Source: Crotophaga sulcirostris (taxonomy: Eukaryota > Chordata > Aves > Cuculiformes > Crotophagidae). From it: a stretch of 64,000 nucleotides of DNA. The position numbers and the translations under genes are program-made. How positions within the stretch are numbered: position 1 is the first letter of the stretch; every line of letters begins with the position of its first letter. Below the pieces are notes generated by a model, which was given only the letters and a program-made list of their open reading frames with translations, searched no databases and had not been told where the DNA came from. This document shows positions 37,201-48,980 of this stretch, one piece after another. The stretch spans positions 1,321,930 through 1,385,929 of the forward strand of contig VYZB01000194.1 of assembly GCA_013397455.1 (NCBI GenBank), read 5' to 3'.

Positions 37201-40147
37201 TTTTTTGGGTCTTTGCATACACTTTTTTAAAATTGTGTGGTTTAGAAAGCTAATGCATCATTGTTCTCATGCCAACTTCATAAGTCCTTTGATACTTTAA
37301 AGATAGAAAAATAAAGGATGTTGACTTTTATGCTATGAATAAGTGGTATCTGGTTCTAGATGTGGGGCATATCACATAAAATAAGACAAAGTAAAGGATT
37401 CTTAAGGCAGTAGATTGCATTTTCTTTGGGATCAATGGGGTTAATTGGAAGCTGCTTAATTAATTGCTTTTATACTTAGGGATCCGGATCTGAGGCCATG
37501 TGGCTTCTGATGAAGTGATTGGAAATTGCAAGGCTACTGTCAACATCAAGCTCATCATCTAAAATGATCGTTAACATAGGAACTGATAGAGAGGAGAAAT
37601 ATTTGCCCCAACTGCAGCTGTATTATGAGTAATGAGGAAGAAATTTCTTCAGTTATAGTGTATAATATGTATATGTATAGTGTATATGTATAATAGTTGC
37701 ATTTACCTCTGATAATTTCAATCCTAACAGTTCTAAAGGGTTGTTAAAGTAACTTCCAAATGAACTTGTAGAATTAGTCAACTTTCCACCTCCATTGTAC
37801 TCCACTTTTATCTATATGTCGAACTCAAGCAGAAAAATTCAAAACACTGTAATATATTCCACCTTTTAGAGGAGGATTAACACAGGGATTAATGTTTAAA
37901 TAACATACCATGAATAGTCACAGAATATCAGATTATGCTTGTCTCTCCTATTTCCAGCTTCTTAAACTAATTGATGTGATTCTCTTTCATGCAGCTTTTA
38001 ACTGAAGTATTTGAGTTAGTTATTACTTTATTTAACTCTCTAGGCAACAGAAAAGGAAAAATAGAGATTTCTTTGTTTGGGCCAACACACGCAGCTCTTC
38101 CTATTAACAATAATACTAATTAAATTCAAATTCTCCTCTTAATTCTTACAGTTTTCCTTGGCATTACTTTTGTGAATATTACAGCTCTGGTCCTATTCTT
38201 TAATCCTGTTTTGTTACACAGTAGTGGGGTTTTTTTATTGGGTTTGCTCTCATACAAAACACAAAATGGTAAGCACACCTTACCTCTGTAAGCAGAAAAC
38301 CAGATCTGTTTTGCATAAAGCAGTGCACAAAATAGAAAATATACAAGCCAGTACAGACAAGGCCCTGGGTATGAGAAACTGAGAGTGTTCTTCTAACAAC
38401 TTCCTAAACCTGCAATTCTATGAAATGTCCAGAAACTGGGAGAAAAAAAAATATTCTGAGCTCTATATTATCTTTGAAATTTTTATTATTCTTTTAATGT
38501 AACAAGACATTGTCTGTAAAATACTTTACAATTTGACATACAATTTTATGTGTCTGTTTCTTACTGTCAAAATAATTTATGCTTTCTGACATCCCTTGTT
38601 AGCTTTTAGTCTTATTTTTGTGATTATTTTAATAAATATTCTTGTAGCCCATCTGTGGAATAGAAGAATTTTCATACAATTCCTTGTACTATATTATGCA
38701 ATTCAAAGCATGCATCCGATGTGCCTAAATTGGGAAAATATTAATTGGGTGATCTTTGGAGTCATTAAACAGATACAAATATTCTCCATTCCTACGCCGA
38801 GGTGCATGAAAAAGGCCTTAGGCAAGGTAAATTTTGAAGTACTGAATTGATTTTTCCATGGTAATAATAGCAGAAAAGGCTGTTTATTTTGAGATTGTTG
38901 TTGGTTTTCAGGTATAAATTAATTTATGCCTTTGCAATGGTTTGCATCAATTTCATGTATATTTACTGAGGTTTTTAAGATTTTTTGCTTTTTGCTAGGT
39001 TTGATTTGTTTTGAAATGAAAAAAAGAAGGTATCTATGTAAAATTATAGTTCAAAAAAGCATTAGCACTGGTAGCAGCAGAGAAACAGTACCTAAAGCAG
39101 TTTTGAACTTCTTTCTTGATAAATTTCACATTAACTACTGCAAGCTCTGTTCTCTCAACAATCATCACACTAACATGTATCAAAATACACAAATTAAAAA
39201 CTGTCTTGCCAGATATATTGAAGACATGTATGTATGTATGCTTCTATATTAAATTATTACTATTGCTATTGAGGGAATTTCTAAAATTGTGTTTGAAAAA
39301 AATGCATATCTTTCTGAAGTACTGTTCAGTAGTGTCAGGGTGACATTTCAAATCTCTCCAAATCCTGATACATTTGCTGGGATTCAACACAACTATGTAT
39401 AATTCATCTACTTGGCAAGTGGTTCTGTTAGAAATTAATTCTAAGTCTTACTGCTAATTATGCCTATGAAGAAAAGATTAATTTTTTTTAAAATTGAAAT
39501 ATCTTGGTTTTCCCAGTGAGAATTCACCATTATTTATTCATTGGTGTTGCTTCATTGATAGAACCATGATTTAAAACCAAGTCAGTCTAACTTCTTACTA
39601 CAAAGGATACTAAAAATCAATACACTGTAAGAAGTTAGAGGCTGTGCATGTATTTATGATGATTTTAATACTCTTTGATACGCCTCCAGAATGAAGTAAC
39701 ATTTTTTTAAGGGGGGGAGAAAACACTAGGAAAGTTTCTATGTGCATCAAAGCTTTCATGTAAATTAGTGACTGCTTGAGAAAGCAAAAATTTGTTAATG
39801 GTTGTAATTACTTCAGATGATCTAATGTCTGAATATTTATTTCCTGAAAGACCATGTTTATAGAAGATGTGCTCAGTGTATGTGCTTGCAGTTTTCCAAT
39901 CTGCCATAGTTGTAGTTTTCACATAAATCTGAAAATTCTTACTTTCAGTTTCATTTACTTGCACGATGAGTAACACTTGCTTATTCATGCTGTTGCTCTT
40001 GGCTATGTGACTTTCAGTAGGGAAACTTCAAATAATGATGGCATGGTCTTTTGCTTTCCTCAAAATTGCTTCAAAATATAAATACCATGCAAACTGAGAT
40101 AGTAAAATGCATTTAGCAAAGTTTAAATATGTATACTTACAGTTCCT
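31243..40147. other. 8.9 kb repeat-poor region without recognised gene
   Basis: No transposon or known exon. A GC-richer patch at 34820-34990 follows an acceptor-like CTTCCCTGCAG. A TA/GTATA-rich low-complexity run lies at 37655-37690. A 93-codon minus-strand open frame (39707-39988) has no family resemblance and no splice context. Confidence 0.5.
37655..37690. repeat. GTATA-rich low-complexity run
   Basis: Repeating TATAGTGTATA and GTATATGTATA words, imperfect. Confidence 0.55.
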
Positions 40148-40553
40148 ATGATGAGTGACTGGGGAAACTGGAATTGTTTACCCTGGAGAACATGAGGCTG
40201 ATAGGAGACCTTATCCCTCTCTACAAATACACAAAAGAAGGTTGCAGCAAAGTGGGTGCTGATATCTTTAACCAAGTAACAAGTGATAGGATGGGAGAAA
40301 ATGGCCTCAAGTTGTACCAGGGAAGGTTTAGATTATATACTAGGAAAAATTTTTTTACTGAAACAGTGGTGAAGCATTGGAAGAAGCTGCCCAGGGCAGT
40401 GGTGGAGTCTCCATCCCTGGAGGTGTTCAAAAAACGTGTAGTTGTGGAGCTTTGGGACCTAGTTTAGTAGTCATGTTGGTGTTGTATTGATGGTTGGACT
40501 TGAAGATCTTGGAAGTCTTTTCCAACCTGAACTATTCTGTGATTTGATTCTAT
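40148..40553 (+). mobile_element. CR1 LINE 3' end
   Basis: A 97-codon frame (40174-40467) encodes the ORF2 C-terminus: MRLIGDLIPLYKYTKEGC, QVTSDRMGENGLKLYQGRF, FFTETVVKHWKKLP and ESPSLEVFKKRV. The tail is TTTTCCAACCTGAACTATTC followed by TGATTTGATTCTATG. It is 5'-truncated and little decayed. Confidence 0.9.
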
Positions 40554-43500
40554 GCTGGATTTAATTACATTTTAGGAATAAGACCAAATCTGGAATTATT
40601 TGGGGGATTTTCTTAATAGAATGGATCGTTTGATAATCTTGATACCTTGCAGAGAAAAAAGATAGAGACTGTCTATGTACCACTAAATCGCAAGTCATAT
40701 CGTAATAGAGAAGTTAAACTTCAATATTTAGAATGCATTCAAAAGAAATATAGATTTTCGCCTTAACTTTTAATTTTATGCATAGATTTACTAAATGAAA
40801 TCAGTATAAATTATAAGAATGTAGAATTCACACAATTAAGAAGTGAGATATTCCAATGTCCTAATTGCTGTTTGCCTCACTAAATGGTTAATTTTATTTT
40901 CCACAGTAGGACTTCCTGTGGAATAAGATGGTATCATCTGAAAACAGCAATGGAATTAGAAATCTGACTTTGAAGCAGAATTTTGGTATACGAGTTGTTT
41001 GCACAAAACAGATTAATGGCTAATGTGCAACCCTTACGGACAACATACTGTCCAATAGAGTGTGTTCAGGAGCTTCTTTTCTGAAGTAAACACTGAGTTT
41101 ATTCTCCAGGTTATCTCCTAATGGTCATAGCTAGATCAGTTCCACACCCTGTGTGTCCTTGAGAGAAATATGAGTGATCCATGGCATACTGTTGAAAACT
41201 GAAAACAACACAGTTATTTTGTTGTATTGAAAAGAATTTATTTCAGTCAAGGTATTTCACAAAGGCCCTACTCAGATTGGTACTTGTGGTCTCTGATACA
41301 ACATATTCTAGAAGACAATTAAGATTTCAGTTGCTGTTTACTGCTTTCTGGATTTTGATACTCTAACATGCCACAGTTTTGAGGGAGAAACTGCCTTTTG
41401 GGGGAACCTGGAAATTCCTAGATGAAGAAGCTGAACTTATGACATGGTGCCTGTTGATGTCAGGGATTATTCAGTTTATGAATGATTTAAAAAGCCACAC
41501 ACCTGTATATTCCAGTATTTAACAATAATTCTAAAATAAAGGCTAACTGGCTAAGTTACTCTTTGAAATCAGGATATAGACTAATAGTAGTTTTGTGATG
41601 ATGCTGTTGTGAGTGAAAAAAAGGATGTTTGTGTATGTAAACATTGCTTATTTCTATTTTCAGAAATTTTTCATGTCAGGTTGAAATAAATTTTTTTCTG
41701 TACACACTTGAATGTTACTTAGAACTGTTTTCCTGAGTAGTTTGGGACAGAAGAAAGGATCTAACTAATGGAAAACTGCTAACCAACTCAAAGAAGTCAT
41801 ATGATACGGATTCATATTCTCCAAAAAAGAGAAGGAAAGTAACATTACAAGGCCAGTAGGGATTCATTCAGTACTAAGCTAATATTCTTTCTTGATCAGG
41901 TGGAAAATTACATGAATAGCACCATGAGAACTAGCTAGCTTCTATGACACAAATGTGTTTGACTGAAAGCTGTTTATATCTAATCTGTGTTCTGTGTCTT
42001 AAATGCTTCTCCTGTGCATGAGGACACCATGGTAAAAAGAATTAATTGAGTCTAAGTTCTATTAACTGTCAAATAACAGAATAAATATTATGGAGTTGGG
42101 TGACCTGGAAGTGAGATGTTACAAGGAAGTGATCTACAAGTAAGAGGTAACCACACCTTTCAGGCACTTAAAGTGCTTTGGTGTTTTTGATCTTCAAAAG
42201 ATGCCAAAGGAAGGTAAGGATATCTGATAATGGGATTCCTTTGTTAGTACTGAACTACTTCAAGGTCAAATTACTTTTTTAAAAAATAAAAATCCTATTT
42301 TAAACTGTCTCATATATGGATTAAAAAAATTAATAGTAAGGATGCTGTGGTACTTGTCTTTCGTGGTTTATGCAAGTCAGTAATGCCAAACCACTGCTTA
42401 TACGAAAACAGTTTGGCACAACAGCAAAAGGATTTGGAAAAGCTAAAACAGTAGCAGAATGTCCTCTACATTGAGTTCACTTTGAAAGGCCTAGGTTTTG
42501 CAGAAAATTGTGGGGCTGTTAAGCAAAGAGTAAAGGAAAGAAAGGACAAAACCGGAAGAATTATCTTTGTATGTAAAGTAAAGAAAGACCAATAAAATGA
42601 TACAAGAATTCTTTGAAACAGCAAAAAACATGGTTATATGTTTTGTCAGAGGAAATAAAAAAATACTAAATCAAATTAACTTCATCTTCTAAAGATAACA
42701 TAAATTTAGAAAACCTGTGCCAATTTGTTGGGGTTTTTTTTGACAGAATTGGTGAGTAGGAAAAAAGAAACAGACCTTTTTTAAAGTCATTCTCATATCA
42801 AAATTGCAATTTCATTATTTAACAAAGAATGATAAACCCTCAATTTTTTACATGGTAATGAACACCTGCAAACTTTGTATTCCTGTTGACTCATTCTTAT
42901 AGTTAAAAAATAAGATGCCATCCGGATAACTTTGAAGAATTTTTTTCTTTAATAAGTCGAAATGCAGGTTTTCATTAAATAGTGGTGTGACCAATACTTT
43001 CCTTTTTGAAAACCGAGCACTTACAGTCCAAAAAAGTGAACGAGAGATATTTATATGGAGAGTGAGACCCATTCATGTAGTCTGTGAGAGGAGTCTAGGC
43101 TAATATTTTATGTAACAGTCAATAGAGAGAGGTCAGCTCTTAATTGGTGTTACTTTTCCTGGGTATGAAGCAGGATTAGGCCTCTGAGGTTCCACAGTTT
43201 CTTTGAACTGACATAATTGTATGTTGACACTGAAAGGAGCTCATGCCACTGCAGGGTGAGCTTGACAGAGAACTGATTTGGTCACAAGTGAAGTGATAAA
43301 GGAAAAAAGAGACCTTTCAGCCAGAATAGTCTTCAAATCTAGAATATTTCTGGGGTGCATGAACATCATTGCTGGCAAACACAACAGTATTGGAATGCAT
43401 AAGGAGAACTCAAGGAAAAAGACCTGTGGTTCACACACATCTTGACTTAAAGTGCCTCAGTTAGGCAGTGTGAGCATTCTGCTAGGGAATATATATTCTG

Positions 43501-43915
43501 GAATTACATATGAGTTTGTGAACTTTTCTAGCTTAACCTTTTGCATATACTATTTGACTGGGAATAAAGACACCTATCAATGGCAATGCATATAAACTAA
43601 TTTTCCCTTAGGGCTGGTTATTTCTAATTGCACTGAGTAAGGTGATGTCCATCTCCTTTTGAAACACCTAACACAGCTCATTGTTGCAGTGGGGAAATTC
43701 TATTACAAAGAGCACCAATTAAATTTAACATTAGAATTTCAATCATAATAGAAAACCAGTATATCACTGCTGCAAGGAACACATAGAACTATTTCTCTTG
43801 CAGAACTAAATATCTGTTTCCTCATGCTCTGAAGCTCTGTTCACAGACACTAACCTGCGTTATTCTCACATACTGGTGTACTCTTCAAATTGTCTGAGAA
43901 GTGTTATTTCACCTG

Positions 43916-43962
<47 letters not shown>
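43916..43962 (+). repeat. (AAT)n microsatellite
   Basis: About 15.5 uninterrupted trinucleotide units with no impurity, so it is likely length-polymorphic. Confidence 0.97.
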
Positions 43963-44097
43963 GCTGTTTTCTCCAGTTCAAATACTGAAATCCCCTTGCT
44001 AACTAATAGTTTTCACAGCACACATTTTTTTAAAGTTAGTTTTCACAGTGAAGCATTGAAAAATAGTAGGTAAATTAACTAGAATAACTCGCCCTAT

Positions 44098-44319
44098 TTA
44101 TGTTTCATATCCTCGTGAGTGGTATCGTATTTGTATGACAAACACTTTCTGTGTTTGTGGATTGAAATTTGCAGCATCTTTGGCCATGAAGTTTAATCTG
44201 TTAACAATTTTCTGTAATCTTTCCTTCATCTGCCTTTTTTGCCCAGCATTCAAAGAAAACGTCAGATTAACTGTGGGAGGGTTAGTTACAATGTCACTCC
44301 TTCTAAACGAGGATGCCAT
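44098..44319 (-). other. Unidentified 73-codon open frame
   Basis: Minus-strand frame beginning MASSFRRSD and ending SRGYET, with a favourable start context (A at -3, G at +4) and a TGA five codons upstream. It contains a basic, helix-prone stretch (KRQMKERLQKIVNRL, residues about 28-42). I recognise no family. It lies between two microsatellites, with no promoter, splice site or poly(A) signal that I can support. It may be a chance frame or an old retrocopy. Confidence 0.15.
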
Positions 44320-44486
44320 GTTAACACTCCTTCAGGGTACAATAATTTTCTTAGTTAAAGAGTTAGTTAAATAACTGGACTGGAAGGGCAGAGAGCAGAG
44401 TTATGTTGTTGACTTTATTAATAAGCTCTTCCCTGATAAATGAAATATGTTCCCATTCTCTCGTAATGCAGGATCATCATTCTACT

Positions 44487-44548
<62 letters not shown>
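44487..44548 (+). repeat. (GATA)n microsatellite
   Basis: About 15.5 perfect TAGA/GATA units. It is likely polymorphic in length. Confidence 0.97.
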
Positions 44549-44549
<1 letters not shown>

Positions 44550-44916
44550 AGTAAAATATCCATTGAATACTCTGACATATTCAAAAACTCTCTTTTTTAA
44601 AAAAAAAAAACCAAATTATCTGGCCCTTTACAGTTTTAAAGAATAGAAATTTTGCTTTGTGCTTCTAATTAGATTAAGTTGCATGTTTGTTTTCTTTCCC
44701 CAAGTCCTTTTGCTATTTATTCTTGATTTTCTATACTCAGAAATCCTACTGAATTATTGTCTTCTGTGCTCTTGTACAAAATAAGCAATGTATCTTCAGA
44801 CATTCATGACACACTTGCCTTTTTGAATGTTTTTGAGTCTTTTCATTACTTGTAATCTGAAGCCACAAGTTTATTTAAAAAATAAAAAAAGGAAAGAAGC
44901 TGCCAATATAATAATT

Positions 44917-44917
44917 N
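44917..44917. other. Ambiguous base (N)
   Basis: The only non-ACGT symbol in the window, within ATAATTNATTATAC. It reflects an unresolved base call. Confidence 1.
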
Positions 44918-47504
44918 ATTATACATATTTATATATATAAAAAAAAGTTTAAGCCTTAAAAACAGACCTGACCAGAATGTGTTTCTACAAATGTTTTTAT
45001 GTTAACGACAAAACAGCCTAACATTCATTGTTTTTTTGTTTCTGTTACCTCCCCTTGTGGTTTCTTCCTGTGAAATCTCCTGGTCAGTACAGTAAAGTTA
45101 AAGGCATAAGATTTCACTTCCATTTTGAGCTTGCTGCAACCTTTTCTTTTTGAGTGCTGTTATTGAGCAACATTTTGAGATGAAAGATAAGAATAATTTT
45201 ATCTTGCAATGAATGCATAAGATGCAAATGTAATTGTCAAATATTTTTTGTTGTTTTGCATAGCTACTGATTTATAACTGTAGCTCACTTTTGCAAGTAA
45301 ATCTAGTCTTGATGATGCAAAACTTAAGGCATTTCTTGATCCTGTTACAGATGTGTTTTATTTTAAGTAATCATTAATTCCGTTATCATCATAGATGCAT
45401 GACAGTTGTAATCAGTGATCATTTTTTGATGCAATGAGCTGTTACTTGTTAGTATACGATTGATTTAAGATTGGCCTCTGAACATATTATTGCATATTAG
45501 TGTGTATATGTGTGTTGTATATTTACATATTTAAATATGGGACTATTGGTATTCTGTTGCTCTCTTTGTTTTTATTTTCAGGTCTCTCAGGCTTCCTGTC
45601 ATTACTTATTTCAAAATGCTATTAGAAATATGCTACTTCAGGTCTGGTTTTTTTTCCCTACATTTTCTGTTGATGCATTGTAGCATTTGTGTACATACAT
45701 ATAAAGCAAAATATTTTTTTTCCTTCCATTCCTTACTTCTCAATAATTTTATTTTAATGCAATGAACTAACAGTTGGTTACTATATGGGGATGGAAATTA
45801 ACAGGTTCTTGCTTTTTTCACATAACTTTGTATTGCCTGTATAAAATACGCAGAAGGTTGTAGAAACTGTAGAAGAACTATGTGAATAGAGTGTTTGCTT
45901 TGTTTTAAAATCAATCTAGAAAATTTACAATCAAGTAGTGAAGAACATCAGGAGATATTAATTTGTACATTAATTTATTTTGATTAAATATATTACATCC
46001 TAAGATTTCCTAAATTCCTCACTGATTTGTAGAAAGGAGAAAAATCACATTACATTTCTTTCTAGAATTAATGGTTGTCAGCACAACCTTTTCAGCTACC
46101 CTTGTTAACAGTTTGGGAAAGCCAAAGATTAAATGGGCAAGAAAATTATTTTTTCAAGTACAAGTCTAATGAACACTGACAGGTAAAAGAAAGCAAACTT
46201 CTCCTTATAGCTGTGTGTATTCTCTTTTGGACCATTTATCTTCTGTTATCTGAGGCTGTCAATACATTTAAAACTGCTAAAGTCCCACTTCACATCCCTG
46301 GAAAATTAAAGTGCCATTCATTATATCATTGACAGCTATATCAATTCCTTCCTACAGCAATTAGCTTGGATCCCAGTAAATGTTGCAAATCAACACAGCT
46401 TTCAAATGTACAAATGGATTCAAAAGACTGTAAAAACCCATGAATATCCATTGGTTTCTGTTTAACACAATGATCTTGAAGCTGCAGGTGTCTCAAAAGA
46501 TAAAACTGGGTTTCTTTTTTATTTCTCTTTTATTTTCCTCCATCCTCCAAACTGTTTCAGCAATGCTTACCCAGAGAAATGTCCTTGATTGACGATATAA
46601 ATTTATTTCAGCCTTCAGTGACAACTCATAAAACAAGCATGGAATGAGAAGGGAGATGGGCGTAGAGGGGTAAAGGAGCAAATAGGTAGAATAAAAATCA
46701 CAGACATGGGGTGAAGTGGTAGAAAGATGTGAGAACGTAATAACATCTTCAATGTTCTATTACTATAATATGTTGACTCTTCATTCCTGCCTGAAAATAC
46801 TTTCAGTTCTTATTTTAAAATTCATCATTAAGCACTTAGAAAATCAAGACGTGATATCCCTGAGGTACATTTTCTCATAAACAACTCTCAAATTAAATAT
46901 AAAGAATTTCCATGAGTTAATTATTTTCTCATGAAATAAGTTTGTTTTTAAGGACTTGCAAAACAGTGTTAGAGATTGATAGGACAATATGTAAACATGC
47001 AGAAATGAATCTAAGGAAAGATACCTAGATATTGAATCTTAGCTCTGTCAAACAATATTTACCTGACTCGTAGGACAATTATAAGAATTAATGTTTGCAC
47101 ACTTTTGTGTTCTGCAAGTTCCAAGTGTTATCAAAAGCCATGCTTCATTTTTCATCTGCAGTAAGAATTTTATTTTCATGCCACGCCTGGGTCGCAAGTT
47201 GGCAATGAGTAGCTGGGGTGAATTTAAGCTTGATCTCATACTTTGTTAATAACAAAACAAGCATTGTAGAAACCAACACTGACAGAATTGTCTCTTTCAA
47301 TTAAGAAGCAATACTGAAGATGATAATTTTAGAAGGAAATATTTATAGTGTAAAGTCATTCATTCAGTTCTGAGTTCAGTATATTCTAATAGAGCTGCTG
47401 AATCATGTGTACTTGTTGGATTTGCCTTAACCTGTTAATCCAAGGACTTCAGTAGTACTACGTTAACACATTAAGAATAAATTGAGGTTAGGTGCACGGT
47501 ATAG

Positions 47505-48139
47505 AGTCATAGAATCACTGGATCATTAATGCTGGAAAAGACATCCAAGATCATCAAGTACAATTGTCAGTCCAGCACCATCATGCCTAATAAACCATAT
47601 CTTGAAATGCCACTTCTACATATTTTTTTAACACCTCTGGGGATGGCGACTCCACCACTTCCCTGGGCAGTCCATTTGCATGCTTCATCACCCTTTCAGT
47701 AAAGAAATTTTTACTAATATCCAGTCTAAGCTGCTCCTGGCACAACTTCAGGCCATTTCTTCTCATCCTATTGTTAGTTACCTGAGAAAAGAGACCAACA
47801 CCCACCTCACTACAACCTCCTTTCAGGCAGTTGCAGACAGCAATAAGGTCTCCTCTCAGCCTCCTTTTCTCCAGACCAAACAACCCCAGTTCCCTTAGCT
47901 GCTCCTCATAACCCTTGTTCTCCAGCCCCTTCCCCAGCCTCGTTGCCCTTCTCTGGACGCGCTCCAGCCCCTCAGTGTCCTTCTTGGAGTGAGGGGCCCA
48001 AAACTGAACACACTCGAGGTGCGGCCTCACCAGTGCTGAGTACACAGGGTCACCATCCCTGCCCTGCTCCTGCTGGGCCACGCTGTTTCTGACACAAGCC
48101 AGGATACTGTTGACCTTCTTGGCCACCTGAGCACACAAC
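47505..48139 (-). mobile_element. CR1 LINE, minus strand, 3' part
   Basis: Reading the minus strand, a 183-codon frame (48138-47587) encodes the ORF2 C-terminus: [70 protein letters not shown] and [20 protein letters not shown]. The tail ends in GTGATTCTATGACTC at 47505. The 5' continuation resumes at 48918 after an insertion. The uninterrupted C-terminal frame indicates moderate age. Confidence 0.9.
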
Positions 48140-48917
48140 TGTTTTGCCAGTTGATGGTGTAGAAAGAACAGACACAGGCAGCAATGAAAAGAGGAATTTT
48201 ACTTTGCTGTCTATTTCAAAGCTAATTATACAGCTAAGCAACAGCACAAAGCTTGGCTATGCATTTAATCATTACTACACAGAATAAGCAGTAGTGCTTT
48301 AGAGAACTAAATTCATCACCAGTTGCCCTAATAATTTAACATCATCCAGACCTGCAGCCTCTGGGGACCCTCGATGCAGTGGAGATCTGGAGAGCCTATC
48401 TTGGCAATGGGGAAATTCCAGCAGTGCGTCCACTGCATGGATTGAGGCATCCAAAGTCTCTACAAGAAGGGTCCAGCTTTTATAATGATCAATTACCAAA
48501 CTCGGCAAGTCATAATGACTTGCATTTTTCTATGCGTGGAAACATCTGGCATTTCCCCTCAAGCTGGATCTCGTCCAGGATTTGGCTAGAATCCAAGGTG
48601 TGGTCCAAGGAGGACATTTTTAAGTGATGGTGTCTGGTTTTATTTCCTCTTTTCTATATATAACCAAAAGTTACTAATTGCTAAAATTGGTCTGCTGACA
48701 GTAGAGCAAAAGACTAATCACAGCAAAAGTCTGCTGACAATATAGCAAATAACTAAAGCAAGGAATTGATCACACTATGAACATTACAACAAAGCTTTAT
48801 CACCCCCCCCCCCCCCCAAAGTTAAGGTTTAGTTATTGATTACAAACTATAGACTTATAGGGTTCAGCTAGAGGTCAGCTACCAGTCTTGGCCTATTATA
48901 CAGGCCCTGGCATATCA
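48140..48917. mobile_element. LTR-like insertion with terminal inverted repeats
   Basis: A 778-bp block interrupts CR1. The plus strand starts TGTTTTGCCAG and ends CTGGCATATCA, so the ends are TG and CA and form an 11-bp inverted repeat with 9 matches. That is the usual outline of an LTR. On the minus strand a TATAAAA-like box lies at 48484-48478 and AATAAA at 48644-48639, which are not in the order expected of a single transcription unit. The orientation is therefore open. The flanking 5 bases (ACAAC and GCTGC) do not match well. It has no coding frame and is unlike the ERVL-type LTRs here. A non-autonomous DNA transposon is the alternative. Confidence 0.55.
48803..48817 (+). repeat. Poly-C run (15)
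   Basis: Uninterrupted C15 within the insertion at 48140-48917. The minus strand is G15, able in principle to form quadruplex structures and prone to length errors in sequencing. Confidence 0.95.
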
Positions 48918-48980
48918 GCTGCCTGGGTCATGTTCAGCTGGTAATCAATCAACACCCCATGTCCTCTTCCACAAAGAGTA
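48918..48980 (-). mobile_element. CR1 LINE, 5' continuation beyond the insertion
   Basis: CTGCCTGGGTCATGTTCAGC and CACCCCATGTCCTCTTCC are the reverse complement of the CR1 segment that precedes the sequence at 48139. This shows that 48140-48917 is an insertion. Confidence 0.8.

Larger units (their letters stand above)
40554..47504. other. 7 kb AT-rich DNA, two microsatellites, no recognised gene
   Basis: Contains (AAT)n at 43916-43962, (GATA)n at 44487-44548 and an unresolved base at 44917. A 73-codon minus-strand frame at 44098-44319 looks somewhat protein-like but is unidentified. Nothing else is supported. Confidence 0.55.

Noticed and set aside
39707..39988. 93-codon minus-strand open frame
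   Set aside because: Composition is plausible for a protein, but no homology is recognised and there are no convincing splice sites; length is possible by chance.
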